Assembly (NCBI GenBank): GCA_032622095.1
Contig: CP136063.1
Location: forward strand, 278,747,426-278,811,425
Direction of reading: 5' to 3'
Length of the DNA: 64,000 nucleotides
Source: Siphonodentalium dalli
Lineage: Eukaryota; Mollusca; Scaphopoda; Gadilida; Siphonodentaliidae
This document shows positions 46,719-58,921 of the stretch, one piece after another. The notes beneath the pieces were generated by a model. That model made no database searches. It was not told where the DNA came from and worked only from the letters and a program-made list of their open reading frames with translations. Every line of letters begins with the position of its first letter. Position 1 is the first letter of the stretch. The position numbers and the translations under genes were made by a program.

Positions 46719-48860
46719 GCTAATTACACTTAAGCATAAATTATTTATGCTTAAGCATAATTAACTTACGATCAGCGTAATACATTTGAATTACGCTTGA
46801 GTGTAATTGGGTTCATCAGCTATCTCACCTCTATGGGAGGAAGCCAAATTAACATTTAATAAATAATTGAGCTAAAGCCCCCCCCCCCCCTCCCACAATC
46901 AAGGAATCTCTAATTACACTTAAGTGCAATAAGAAGATTCCTTATTGCGCTTAGAGATTCCTTATTGCGCTTAAGTGCAATACGATATTCCTTTTTGTGC
47001 TTAAGTGCAATAAGATATTCCTTATTGTGCTAAGCGCAATTAGATATTTCCTTATTGAACTTAATCGCAATTATATCTTCCCTTATTATATCGCTTAAGC
47101 TCAATTATATCGCTTAAGCTCTATTATTTATTAAATGTTAATTTGGCTCCCCATATACCTCATGTATATTGGTATAACCTGATGTAGGTTACTGGCATTA
47201 GTAATGCGGTTGCATCCATTTCAGCTTGAGGGGAGTTCAATGAGAGTGTATATGAATTACGTTTAAGCGTACTTCATTTACGCTTAAGCGCGGAACTCAT
47301 TTACACTTAAGCATAATTAATATGAATAATGCTTAAGCAAATACCTAACTCCAACTGATTTCCTCTGTCTGAATAATTGAGTCCATCTCATAGTATATGG
47401 GGGAGTCTAAACCGATGTTTGATTGATGTCTTATTGCCAGAGTAAATTTGAGTTTAGAGGAAATTGCATGGGAGACAGCCTTTTCAAATATATTATTTAT
47501 TAGTGTAAATCAATTGCGCTCAAGCGCAAAAAATATGTGTCTAATAATATATTTGCGCTTTAGCATAAAATTGCCATAAATGTGATCTATTATATGGGAG
47601 GCCCTTTTCACATTTATTATTTATTTACGCTTAAGCGCAAATAACCTCTATCATTTGCAATTAAGCAAATAGATCATATTTGCGCTTAAGCGCAAATCAT
47701 TTGCACTTAAGCGCAAATAAAAATCAATATGCAATGATCCCCCCTGAATTAATTTTACATGGCACAGGCCTAAACACATCACTAAAGTTGATATAGCCCC
47801 ACCATATGAGGGAAACAATCCCCCAGAAACCCCAAGATCTGTTTTATGACCATGGAAATGATATAGATCTGTGTAGGATATGTCTCTTTTATAAAATATA
47901 CTATATCTCTGGGATGGCGACACAAATTCTTGGGGACAGGGATGCTGATATTATGAAAATAGGGGTTTTTCCCCAACTTCAAGTCAATGAGTACACCATA
48001 TGAGGGAAGCAAACCCCAGTAACCCCTAATTCCCTATTTATGGCCATGGAAATGGTATATATCTGTGCAGGAAATAATAAAATATACATGAGCTCTGGGA
48101 GTGAGGCACCAAATCTTGGGACACCAGGGACAGAGATGCTGATATGCATATGGAAATATGTTTTTTCTTCAACTTCGAGTCTGTATGGGGCTATTACTAT
48201 GGGCCCATGCTAATATAATATGAGATGGACTCGATCATTCACATGAGAGGGATGTAATGGAGTGTTAGGTATTTGCGCTTAAGCGCAAATAAATTGATAG
48301 ACACATATTTGTGCTTAAGCGCAAATGATTTACGCTTAAGCACAAATATTTGCGCTTAATGATTTATGCTTAAGCACAAATATTTGCGCTTAAGCGCAAA
48401 TAAATAATAAATGTGAAAAGGGCCTCCCATACTATTTCCGCTAAAGCGCATATGATTTGTATTTAAGTATAAATGATTTGCTCTTAAGTGCAAATGATTT
48501 ACACTTAAGCGTAAATGATTTGCGATTAAGCAGAATCAGAATAAATGTGAAAACGGCTTCTCGTATAATCGCTTAAGCATAATTCATTTATGATTAAGTG
48601 TAATTAATCTATCAATGAAAATAAATGACCAGTGAGCTTAAGCGTAAATCAATTACGCTTAAGCACACTTTAATCAATTACGCTTAAGCACACTAGTCAT
48701 ATTTCTATTACTCATAGATGTAATGCTTTATCTACATCATACGGTTAAGCGTAAGTGAAGTACGCTTTATATGTGTGCATTACACCTGAGTGTAATACAT
48801 TACGCTTAATTGTAATTCACTTACGCTAATGTGCAATTAGCTAATACATGTGAAAAAGGC
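46719..48860. repeat. CTTAAG-centred palindrome archipelago
   Basis: By eye about two dozen exact CTTAAG sites plus many near matches lie in 2.1 kb, each at the centre of a 12-20-bp palindrome: TTTGCGCTTAAGCGCAAA, TTACGCTTAAGCGTAA, TATGCTTAAGCATA, GCACTTAAGTGC. Larger inverted arms bracket groups: about 46824-46875 with 47095-47162 (GGCTTCC or GGCTCCC, AAATTAACATTTAATAAATA), 47336-47412 with 48200-48282 (GAGTCCATCTCAT), and 47585-47650 with 48380-48435 (GGGAGGCCCTTTTCACATTT). No gene is visible. Confidence 0.85.
47795..48190. repeat. 194-bp direct duplication at the centre of the palindrome region
   Basis: ACCATATGAGGGAA, CCATGGAAATG(A/G)TATA(G/T)ATCTGTG, CTCTGGGA and GATGCTGATAT recur at a 194-base shift, with substitutions and small indels. 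It forms the palindrome-poor core between the two CTTAAG-rich flanks. Confidence 0.8.
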
Positions 48861-48869
48861 TTTCCATTA

Positions 48870-50980
48870 TAGTTATCATCCATCAGAATGAATAGTGCTT
48901 ACTAAAGCTTGACAACAGAATTTGCCATTAAAAACATTTCATGGCCAATGAGCTAACAAATGTTCTGTACTGGCATATTGAATACCAATTATTTGTACTA
49001 TTGTACAGGTATAATGTAATTAAACAGTTTTGAGTTACAAAAGTAAGACAACTCTTTCTGCACGGTACTGTGCTTGCGGCCAGATTGATGTAAAAATTCG
49101 GTCAATGCGCTTACAATTTTCTATAAATAGTAACATTTTGGAATTATTACCTCTCGATCACTGTTCGATTATAATCTTTGCCACTAACTCGGCCAATGTT
49201 CTTCCGTTTGTGATTTCACGCAACAATTCCCTTTCTATTCCTTCCCTGTCGAATTGACTACCGATTGCGATGTCAATTTGTTTTTCGCTTTAATATTCTG
49301 ATGTGCATGACGCTATTCCAGCGAACGGTCATCCTCCCTAGAAGCCATTTCTGAGAACGAAACCCGATTCAATCCCAATCGAGTCGGAAGTGCTCGGGCA
49401 TTTCCGTGACTGAACAAGACCACGCATCGGTTTGTATTTTCGTGTTATTATGGTGAGATTAATCGGGACGATTGATGAATATAAATAGTTAGCCGAATGG
49501 CCGTATAATGTGTACAAACTGACTTCAGGATGGGGGATTTCGTGTATCTGAGTTATTTTATTCACTCTTCCCACAGAATGACGCAGGGTACTCAATTGTG
49601 AGGTTCAATTTACGTTTCACATCACTTTAAGATATCTCGATACGACGTGTACACATGTATGACGTGAACGATTCACGTAACAATAGAGAGGTTCCTCATG
49701 GGTGTCATGTAATTACGATTATACGGTTAGTGCACATACGTCATGAAATTGTGCGCACGTTGTAACTGTAGCCGTGACGTCATAACCGTCACATCGTATA
49801 TATATATATATGGTATCAATTTCTTTGGTTTGTACCAAAAACTACATTTAAAAATATACAGACTCAGTCAATTAGTATAAAACTATCGGATATTGTTTAG
49901 CACAAGGCGATATGAGATATAAGAATAGTGTATTTACATAATTCAAACACCACAGGCAACTGCAGGTATATAACATACAGCAGTCACGGGGGACATTTAC
50001 GAAGAGATTTACCGAGCGAACTGATCCAGAGAACTGATCGAACTGAATCAGCCCTCCAATATTACTTACAATATATAGATTTGCTTGGCCCCGCCCTTGA
50101 TTTACTACGCATGTGCAATTAATTGAACACCATACTTAGAACCAGTTGTACTAGTATGAATTGTAGGACAAACAGCTCACAATGGGTATATCAAGATATA
50201 CACATCCTGAGCCCATTTTCCCACGATATATTTCTATATGCTATTGTAAAACAAGGTGAGTCCTAGATTAACAATACTCACTCCAGTTGATATTTTTACA
50301 TTAGTTTTGTCATATACAGCCACCACTCAACAAACCTCTGTCATCTAATTGGCCGATAGAATAGAAGATTATTGTATGCGTTGTGCTTCATCTGGTAGAT
50401 CGTGCAAAGCAAAACAAATCACTGGGCATGATTATCAACAATCGTAATCGTCGTCATTATTTTTGCGAAACGAATTTATTTTGGCACTACATGAATTTTA
50501 CGACTACGAAATAATAGGTATACACTCTATCCGTGAGTTTGCGAAACCTATTTAATGGCGAATTCTATGGATTTCCGTGAAATTATGTTGCACGTCACCA
50601 GCAATGTTGCCTATATATACATGGTGTAAGTCAGGGCTAGTGAACGAGCGATGGAGGTGTATATATTTGTATTATATACATGTACCAATACATTTTGCGA
50701 ACTTGCAGCGAAAATGCATGGTGCATTAGTAATTTAATTATTTCCGTTATTCCGTTAAATCCAATGTTTTATTAATTTAAAACTTGTCCCTATCTGAGGC
50801 TAACTCCATCACATCAGCATTCGCGCTTATTGGAAATGTCACCAGACGACTTGTGGCACGTGCAGCGAAAATGCATGATAAATATGCCAGATAAATATGT
50901 ATTGTTTTAAACACCGCACATAATCACGCCCAGAAATATTTGCAGCTTTGTAACTTTTGATGCGTAGATTTGCGTGGAAA
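48870..50980. other. No recognisable gene
   Basis: AT-rich DNA with short, uncharacterised open frames and TATATATATATA near 49799. No repeats were identified with confidence. Confidence 0.4.
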
Positions 50981-50984
50981 TGCC

Positions 50985-51063
50985 TATTCAATATTGGTCG
51001 AATGACTCCTCGTTAAAGGGACAATGTTCCTTTAACGAGGAGGTCAATTGACCAATATTGAAT
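50985..51063. repeat. Small foldback
   Basis: ATTCAATATTGGTC and CCTCGTTAAAGG on the left are answered by CCTTTAACGAGG and GACCAATATTGAAT on the right, with a loop of about ten bases. Confidence 0.85.
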
Positions 51064-51180
51064 GAATTATTCTTGTTGAACAGTTTTTTCGCAAGTTTCA
51101 TTGGAACTGATTTAGAGCCACCCAATCATTTCCCCAGTAGATTATCAATTGCAACAATTTCATTAGCTTGCGTTGCATTA

Positions 51181-51648
51181 TTAAAGGTACTCAATCGGAT
51201 CAGACGCTCCTAAATTACTATTTCTTTGGCTTCGGGGGTAAACAATATTTGATTCGAGTCGAGGAACCCACCCATCAAGACTCAGAGTGATCAGATATCG
51301 ATTTTTGAAGTTTGTTATTTCTCGAGATGTGTAATAAAATGTGGCCCAGAAACACGTGGTCAAACGGAGGGTCTCGGACAAAATTGCGAATGAAGATGGA
51401 TAACTCTAAAATCAAGTGGAAATACGGTCAAATTTCGTGATACTTCAGTGATAATACGGCCATATTTTGTTGAACAAATTGTTGATAAATAACAAGTTTT
51501 GGAAAATATGATACCATAATTGACAGTGGTTAGCATTATTTGCAATGTTGCAATTAATCGATTATGAAAACTAAAGCTTATTTTGAAGAAATGTTGTTGT
51601 TGTATCTTGATGATATGGGGACCCGCTGATCGGATTGAGTACCTTTAA
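51181..51648. mobile_element. TTAA-target DNA element, 468 bp
   Basis: TTAAAGGTACTCAATCGGAT at left; the right end reads the same on the other strand with one change (AATCCGAT). TTAA flanks both. The absence of a transposase and a partial relative at 15084-15195 support a non-autonomous family of piggyBac or Kolobok type. Confidence 0.8.
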
Positions 51649-51764
51649 GCAATCAACCGACAATAATTCGAGCGTATGCACAACTCGCACCTAATTGTCT
51701 GTTGTTGAATACTCGAATGTTGGTTCGTTGATTTCTTGGTAAGACAACACAAGTGTCTTAGCAT

Positions 51765-52225
51765 TAACCCTTTACCCAACAGAACGGCCCTGTGCCAATG
51801 CATTCTCTTATATATGCGAGTCGACCATAGGTCGCCTCGCATATATAAGAGAATGCATTGGCTTAACACATATTAAAAATGATAAAATTGTCAAAGAATG
51901 TAGAAAAATATTATAAAAATTGTTAAAAAATGTAAGAAAAAATTATAAAATTGTTAAAGAATGTAAGAAAAAATGGTAAAAAGTGTTAATTTTTTTTTTT
52001 TTTAGGCCAATGCATTCTTTTATATATGCGAGGCGACCTATGGTCGACTCGCATATATAAGAGAATGCATTGGCACAGAGCATAACTGTAACCATCACAA
52101 TGGTCAATGAACCGGTTCCAATGATATCCATATTTGTATGGTGTTATTGAGACAGACCGAAGATATTTTAGGCTGTTGAAGCTTTATTTGGGCGTTTTTG
52201 GCCGTTTTGTTGGGTAAAGGGTTAA
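51765..52225 (-). mobile_element. Family B TTAA MITE, copy B5
   Basis: TTAA and CCCTTTACCCAACAGA at left, inverse at right. The spacer is longer than usual because the TAAAATTGTTAAAGAATGTA block is repeated two to three times. Both hairpins are present; the right one has a CTTTTATATATG change. Only 312 bases separate it from copy B6. Confidence 0.9.
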
Positions 52226-52536
52226 TAGTCACATATAGAACAAAAGAACTTTTGGTCTGTGTCGTCTATTTGGACAGAGCTACCACTACACTGAAACTAC
52301 TAGATCCTAGTAAAATGGACGTAAGATGGCAGTTGATGTTTGACTACACAGTAGTCTATAGTTTAATATTATATAACTAACTGATAAATATTAATTAAAA
52401 TTTATATTTTAAATTATCAGTCAATAAATAAATAAAACAATTAGAAGGACTGTGCTTGTTGATGATAGTTGTTTTACAGACTTAAACAACATTTATTTTA
52501 TTTCGCAGGAACCCACTGTGAAGACATTGCGTCCCT

Positions 52537-52898
52537 TTAACCCTTTACCCAACAGAACGGCCCTGTGCCAATGCATTCTCTTATATATGCGAGTCGACCA
52601 TAGGTCGCCTCGCATATATAAGAGAATGCATTGGCTTAACACATTAAAAATTATAAAATTGTTAAAGAATGTAAGAAAAAATGGTAAAAAGTGTTAAAAA
52701 AAGATTTTTTTTGGTCGACTCGCATATATAAGAGAATGCATTGGCACAGGGCATAACTGTAACTACCACAATGTGGTCAAGGAGCCGGTTCCAATGATAT
52801 CCATATTTGTATGGTTCTATTGAGACAGACCGAAGATATTTTAGGCTGTTGAAGCTTTATTTGGCCGGTTTTGGCCGTTTTGTTGGGTAAAGGGTTAA
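52537..52898 (-). mobile_element. Family B TTAA MITE, copy B6, right hairpin deleted
   Basis: TTAA termini are perfect. The right hairpin has lost its whole left arm: the spacer runs straight from a T tract into GGTCGACTCGCATATATAAG. The left hairpin is intact. Confidence 0.9.
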
Positions 52899-54050
52899 TA
52901 AGAAACGAACGTACAAAGATATCCGAATAATTTACCTGCGAGGGTTAATCCCATACACGGCCGGCCACTCCATTCACGCCACTCCATACACGCCACTCCA
53001 TATACGAAGCACAACTATCCACTAAGTGGTACTCTTCGACAAGATAACGACCGAATGGCAAAACATCTGACATTAGGAGTGCAATAGGTTACAATCAATG
53101 GTAATGTTTTCTTCACACTAATTACTGACTCTGAGTCAGTCGTCGACTTATTTCCATGACCGTAAACTTCCCTAATAGTCCTTTCGATACTTACGGACGA
53201 CCCTCTCCTACGGAATAATCGAACAAAATGCTAGTTGCTGGGGTAATTATATCAAATCATAATTGGATTGTCAAATGCACAAATCACTCTCAAGTTATGA
53301 GCGTAAACCATGTTAGAAATTCATTGTTCTCAATATATTACTTATCAATTATTGATGAACACTTCACAACCTTGTGCCAACGCGGGATTTAGTCATTGAA
53401 AATCGATCGAAACTCCCCAATCCTTCATCGAGGACTCTGTGGGGAGTTTGTTGTTCTTACACGTTCTTACTCAGAAATGTATTAATCAATTCCTGTTCAT
53501 TGCAAGATAGTTACGACTTTGTAGGAAAAATAAAAAAAAATTGTGGTGATTTCTTGTATAAACGATTTATCTGTCCGTTCACCTGATTGTCTGTACATTT
53601 GACCTCACCAGTCTGCTATGTATTGTACCTATTTGTGTATGTCTGGCTGCTTGTCTGTATGTCTGTATGTTTCGAGGTGATGAGCGAATGTCTCCGTGCC
53701 CCTTTGCATGTCTGCTTATTCGTGTTCCTATAGCTGCTTGTATTTATGTCGAATTTCCTGAATGATCAGCCGTGGTCTGATACTGACAGGTAATGGCATG
53801 GAACAGCCCATGGCTAAGATATTGACGGGAAATCCGCAGACCACGTCGCCAGACGTTAATCTGGAATTGTCAGACCACAGATATTGATTATGAGTAAAGC
53901 TCAATTTCTCCCTCGGTGTTAGCAAATCCATGAAATCACGACCAACAGAAATTGTCACAGCCGTGTACACCAAGGTTCAATCACCAGACCTGAATCTTAT
54001 ATTGTCAAAGAAAACTGACACGAAACATGTATTTATCCGCACCTCAACAC
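52899..54050. other. No recognisable gene
   Basis: A three-fold CACGCCACTCCAT-like word near 52965-53005 and CTGTCTGTATGT simple sequence near 53650 are the only structures noted. Confidence 0.45.
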
Positions 54051-54051
54051 A

Positions 54052-54174
54052 TTAATCTTTTCTTCACTATATATATACACATTGATGAATATATAGTTCC
54101 ATTAGGAAATGTTCAGATAATAAGTTCAACAAACGTCATAGGCGAATAGTTGAACTTACTATCTGAACTGTTCC
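54052..54174. repeat. Family C-like fragment with internal hairpin
   Basis: TTAATCTTTTCTTCACTAT resembles the family C end at 21613. GGAAATGTTCAGATAATAAG at 54105 pairs with CTTACTATCTGAACTGTTCC at about 54155-54174. A further copy of the hairpin's left arm lies at about 55989. Confidence 0.5.
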
Positions 54175-54310
54175 CACAATTGAATATGGTTTCTTCTGCA
54201 CTTGTGCTATGCGTATGTCAGTATATCGTCTGATTATATGTTTCTATTTACAATTTTATACCGAATGGGCGAATCCATAAATTGAGTAAATTTTTTCTTC
54301 AACAGCTAGA

Positions 54311-54482
54311 TATTGTAAGATAAGTTTATAATGCCTCAACCTCAATTCATTCAAACCCACAAAGGAGCATGCATATAAAATTAATTAAATTATTGTAAGA
54401 TAAGATTATAATGACTCAACCTCAATTCATTTGCCCAACTATTATATAGTACAAAAAAACACAAAGGAGCATGCATATTAAA
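54311..54482. repeat. Direct duplication, about 80-90 bp
   Basis: ATTGTAAGATAAG, CTCAACCTCAATTCATT and CACAAAGGAGCATGCATAT occur twice. The second copy has an insertion containing CCCAACTATTATATAG. Confidence 0.8.
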
Positions 54483-54771
54483 TGAGTGTTTTATATTTGT
54501 AAATATTCTTCCATGTGCAACTTTGGCAACCATTAGCATGTCATGGTAAAACGTTGATAGTTTTGGGAAAATACGCTAGAAAATTTTCGTCCGTTTTCAA
54601 TTTTTCATCAGTTCCAAACACCACTCCACATGTTTGTCTTAAAAATTTGCTGGATTTTTTACCATACGTGCGTTTTGGCCATTTTGCTTTCGTTAAAACA
54701 TTCAAAACACCTTAAATGTATAAAACTTTGACGATTTTGTGGGGGAAACTGTCGCTCAGTTATCCCAAAGG

Positions 54772-55682
54772 TAGTCCAAGTCTTCTTGTACTAAAACCAG
54801 CTAAGATATTGGTATGGCGATTTGCTGGTGTTTAGTCCAAGCCCGCCTGCATAGGCTTCTTATAACACGACTTACGCCCAGGATCTGTGGCGGGAATTTG
54901 TGGTGTATTTTACTCGATTTACCTAAAAAATCAATACATGATGCTATATACATCGGAAAGAGTGACATCTTATGGTCATAATGGTGTATAATAATCTAAC
55001 TTTCATGCTAAATTACGCATAGAATATTCCGGTTGATTGTCACCGACATCGCGTTTTGTGACATCGCTGTATATTTTGTTTACGTTTTAACCGAAAGCCG
55101 AAGTCGTACGGAAGAACTCCGGCATAGTCCGGAGTTTGGTCTGGCTATACAAACAAAATGGCGGCCCCCGTATTATTCTAATGCTCGTTGTGTTTACACT
55201 GTTTTAAACTGTGAGATGGTTGTAATTCCCGCAATTTATTAAATGTATTACATTTATATCTTCAATATTTACTTAATCTATGCATTTATTTATTTATTGA
55301 CACGTACAATTACGATTACAATGGAGAATTCATCGTGCGTGGTTGATCGAAAATCTACGGAATATTTTCCCCGAAAAATGCCGAACGCAGTTCGCGAGGT
55401 CAACTGAGTTCGCATACTTTTAAAATTATGTAAACATTGCGTTAAATGTCTCTTTTCACATTAAAATACCGCGTTCAAATCACAACTGATGTGGGTTTCA
55501 GATCAAATAGCATGTCTTCTGCGGAAAATATCCGTTTATTGTCGCAATTGTGATATTCTATTTCATATAATTGTGGTTTTATTTGAGCGGGTCACTAACG
55601 CTTAAGTCGTGTTATAAGAAGCCTATGCAGGCGGGCTTGGACTAAACAACAGCAAATCGCCATACCAAGAAGACTTGGACTA
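54772..55682. mobile_element. 911-bp DNA element with ~100-bp TIRs and 9-bp target duplication
   Basis: Inverted termini begin TAGTCCAAGTCTTCTTG and share GGTATGGCGATTTGCTG, AGTCCAAGCCCGCCTGCATA and GGCTTCTTATAACACGACTT. The flanking 9-mer TCCCAAAGG is repeated exactly (54763-54771 and 55683-55691). The right TIR lacks about 22 bases present in the left. Long TIRs with a 9-bp duplication are typical of Mutator-like elements, although hAT cannot be excluded. No transposase frame is present. Confidence 0.85.
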
Positions 55683-55699
55683 TCCCAAAGGAAGAGGTA

Positions 55700-56870
55700 T
55701 AATTATGTCGCACATATACAGTGCCTATACTATGATTGTGTATGTGCTGAGCGGGAATGTCAACACGTAATTCAATTTCGACGTAATTTACCGACGGCAC
55801 GTCGTTAGAAGTGAAAGATTGAACCAATTACATGAATAGACGACGCCCTTGATATTTTTAATTACCGCGATGACGGTATTAGCACAGACACATGGGACGG
55901 CGTGACACTAGCCAGTCAAACCATTGGCAGACGAAATTTCATGTCCCTGTCTATTCTAAAGACTCATTGACGAGTTGTTTTCCCTTAGGAAATGTTCAGA
56001 TAATAAGTTCAAAATAGATCGTTGAAACGATCCAAAGTGCACCAAATTTAACCTAGTTTTTCCCCATCAAATTGTCCGTGGGGAGCACAGCACAGGGCTC
56101 CCTGGCGTACTTCACGTACTTAGTCCACTACAGATGCGCTCGGGTGTGTCGCACTAATCGTTTGATAGTGACACAAAGTCTGGATCACATTAGTATATTA
56201 TGTTAACACCACATACTTTTACGTTTAGTGTATAAACCCAATGAATACTATGTACCTGTACTGAACTACCGATGCGGTGGTGTCACACCATCATGTTAAG
56301 TTTTACGGATGGGTTATCTCTTCCTAAATATTATATAGTTTCTGGGGTACATTTTGTATCAAATAATAAATATGAGTCGAATAACCCTGTCCGGAAACGC
56401 ATCTGTCAATTAATATTGATTTTTATATCGATATTTTCTTATATATCAATGCGATAATTAATTGGACACTTTCGTTACTATTTTTAAAATAGACCGTCGT
56501 GAATCCTTCAGACGATCTCAGATAGATATAGAGTTCTCCCCTTGCTACGCTCCAAACATTTCCGCGAACCGTAAAATGTCTCATATTGATCGCACGTATT
56601 ATACCTGAAAATTCGAATTAAAATCGATATTAATTGATGGAAGCGTTTCAATGGGTCTTCGATTCATATCTATTATGTTATATATCCAGGGAACTAGATA
56701 AAACTTGTCGTAGGAAGGGATAGACAACCTTTGACAGTTGTAAATTCGTGACTGGAAGTAAAGCAGTTGGAAATTCGGAAAGAAACAATAATTTGGTATT
56801 TATGTTCTTGTAAACAAACAACCGATATCTGTTGTAAAATGCGTTGTATATTTTTTTAGTTTCAATAAAA
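55700..56870. other. No recognisable gene
   Basis: Contains the lone family C hairpin motif near 55989. Otherwise unstructured. Confidence 0.4.
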
Positions 56871-56877
56871 TGTGGTA

Positions 56878-57247
56878 TTAACCCTTTACCCAACAAACCG
56901 ACCAAAACCGGCCAAATAAAGCTTCAACAGCCTAAAATATCTTCGGTCTGTCTCAATAGAACCATACAAATATGGATATCATTGGAACCGGCTCCTTGAC
57001 CACATTGTGATAGTTACAGTTATGCCCTGTGCCAATGCATTCTCTTATATATGCGAGTCGACCATAGGTCGCCTCGCATATATAAGAGAATGCATTGGCC
57101 TAAAAAAAATCTTTTTTTAACACTTTTTACCATTTTTTCTTACATTCTTTAACAATTTTATAATTTTTAATGTGTTAAGCCAATGGTCGACTCGCATATA
57201 TAAGAGAATCCATTGGCACAGGGCCTTTCTGTTGGGTAAAGGGTTAA
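56878..57247 (+). mobile_element. Family B TTAA MITE, copy B7, right hairpin deleted
   Basis: TTAA at both ends, long arm on the left. The right hairpin has lost nearly all of its first arm (CCAATGGTCGACTCGCATAT), leaving only CCAAT before the second arm. Confidence 0.9.
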
Positions 57248-57813
57248 TTCGGAATATACGCTGGTTACTTCCGTCATTATATGTACATTGGAAATTGTCT
57301 GATCTGGTGGCTGGACTGGAGAAAGAAAAATCCCTACAGCAACAATAAGGCTGTCGGTACTGAGCAATACTTTAATTACCTCACCTTGATATCGCCCCTA
57401 TAGGGATTGGATAATAATTCACATGACTCCTGTATTGCCCCTGTAATGCCATCATACTAAGTAAATTCTTCCGGAATTCAGCTGGTCAAATTAATTGAAT
57501 GGACATCAAACAATGCAGTACCCAAAAACTGTGGGAAGACAGTAGCGGCATAAAATGCGTTTGCATTACAGACAACTTCCATGTTGACATGCTTGTAATG
57601 ATTGTATACTATGGCCAGATATTAAGAATTGGAGCTAATCTGTGTTGGAGTCGCCGTTGATATCAATATACATGTAAGACAGCACAGGGTACACTTTTGT
57701 GAAACTGAGAAAATTGCTCGGCATTGAATAACATGTAATTCAAATCCAATGTACTACGTGAGTACAACGACAATTGCTTTGTCGTAGGCAACCAGACGTG
57801 AGACTTCATATAT

Positions 57814-58262
57814 GTGACCCGCCATATCAAATCCAGTCGTAAGTCGGGATTTTTTTTACCCTGTGCCAATGCATTCTCTTATATATGCGAGTCGACCATA
57901 GGTCGCCTCGCATATATAAGAGAATGCATTGGCCTAACAATTGTTTACAATTTTTTCTTGTATTCTTTAACAATTTTATAATTTCACCCATACAGAGCCC
58001 CAGGCAAACATGAGCAGACGACACTCTTCTATATGCTTCTATATATGTGTGGGGCTCCCTGCAGGGTAATGGATGTTTTTTATTTTATGTCCTAAAAATT
58101 GTTTAGAAACATTTATTTTAAAAAAATGATAAAAAATTGTTAGGCCAATGCATTCTCTTATATATGCGAGGCGACATATGGTCGACTCGCATATATAAGA
58201 GAATGCATTGGCACAGGGTAAAAATATCCCGACTTACGACTGGATTTGATATTGCGGGTCAC
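57814..58262 (+). mobile_element. Family A MITE, copy A7
   Basis: ATAT on both sides (57810-57813 and 58263-58266). Both hairpins are full length. The right terminus has one change (ATTGCGGGTCAC). Confidence 0.92.
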
Positions 58263-58775
58263 ATATGCGCTATATATGTTTTCTGCGAACATGAATCGCA
58301 TTGGCAGATATGTATCAGCCTCTGATTATTCCATGCGAACAATAGCTACAAGAGATAAATTATGTTCAGGTGCGTACCAAATCAAAAAAACTATTATCGA
58401 GCACTAAAAAGCTCATAGGTCAACTCTACTCAAGATTTGCGAAAGCGTGGCTGATTTTGATCGACAGAGATAGGATAAGAAGATTGCCTCATATATATAG
58501 AACGAGCTCCATTGGTATATTTGAGTTCCACAAAGGAGTTATTTCTGTGCACATCACATATTGTGCAAGTTCGTTCCGTATATGATCTTCATCTGCTTGT
58601 GTAGAAATCACACATGCATCACATTTATATCAGATCAACTCATGTGTTATCGAAGTTCTTCCGTACGGTTTCATCAAAATGTTTACACCATTTTTAAAAA
58701 CAATTCCTGCACTTCTGTAATTGTATCCGCAACGTTCCAGATAAAACTAATAGGATATATATTCCAACATTACTG

Positions 58776-58921
58776 AATACCCTGTGCCAATGCATTCTCT
58801 TATATATGCGAGTCGACCATAGGTCGCCTCGCATATATAAGAGAATGCATTGGCCTAACAATTTTTCATCATTTGTTATTATTTTTTACAATTTTAATAA
58901 TTTGTTCTTATATTCTTTAAC
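58776..58921 (+). mobile_element. Lone hairpin-cassette fragment
   Basis: Starts ACCCTGTGCCAATGC, contains one complete 67-bp hairpin and a family A-type spacer start, and stops at CTTTAACA. There is no family A terminus and no TTAA end, and the second hairpin is absent. It may be a truncated family A copy or the cassette by itself. Confidence 0.65.

Noticed and set aside
2371-58325. Recurrent short peptides containing RVDHRSPRIYKRMHW or CILLYMRGDLWSTRIYKRMH
   Set aside because: They are translations of the 67-bp transposon hairpin and recur wherever families A and B occur.
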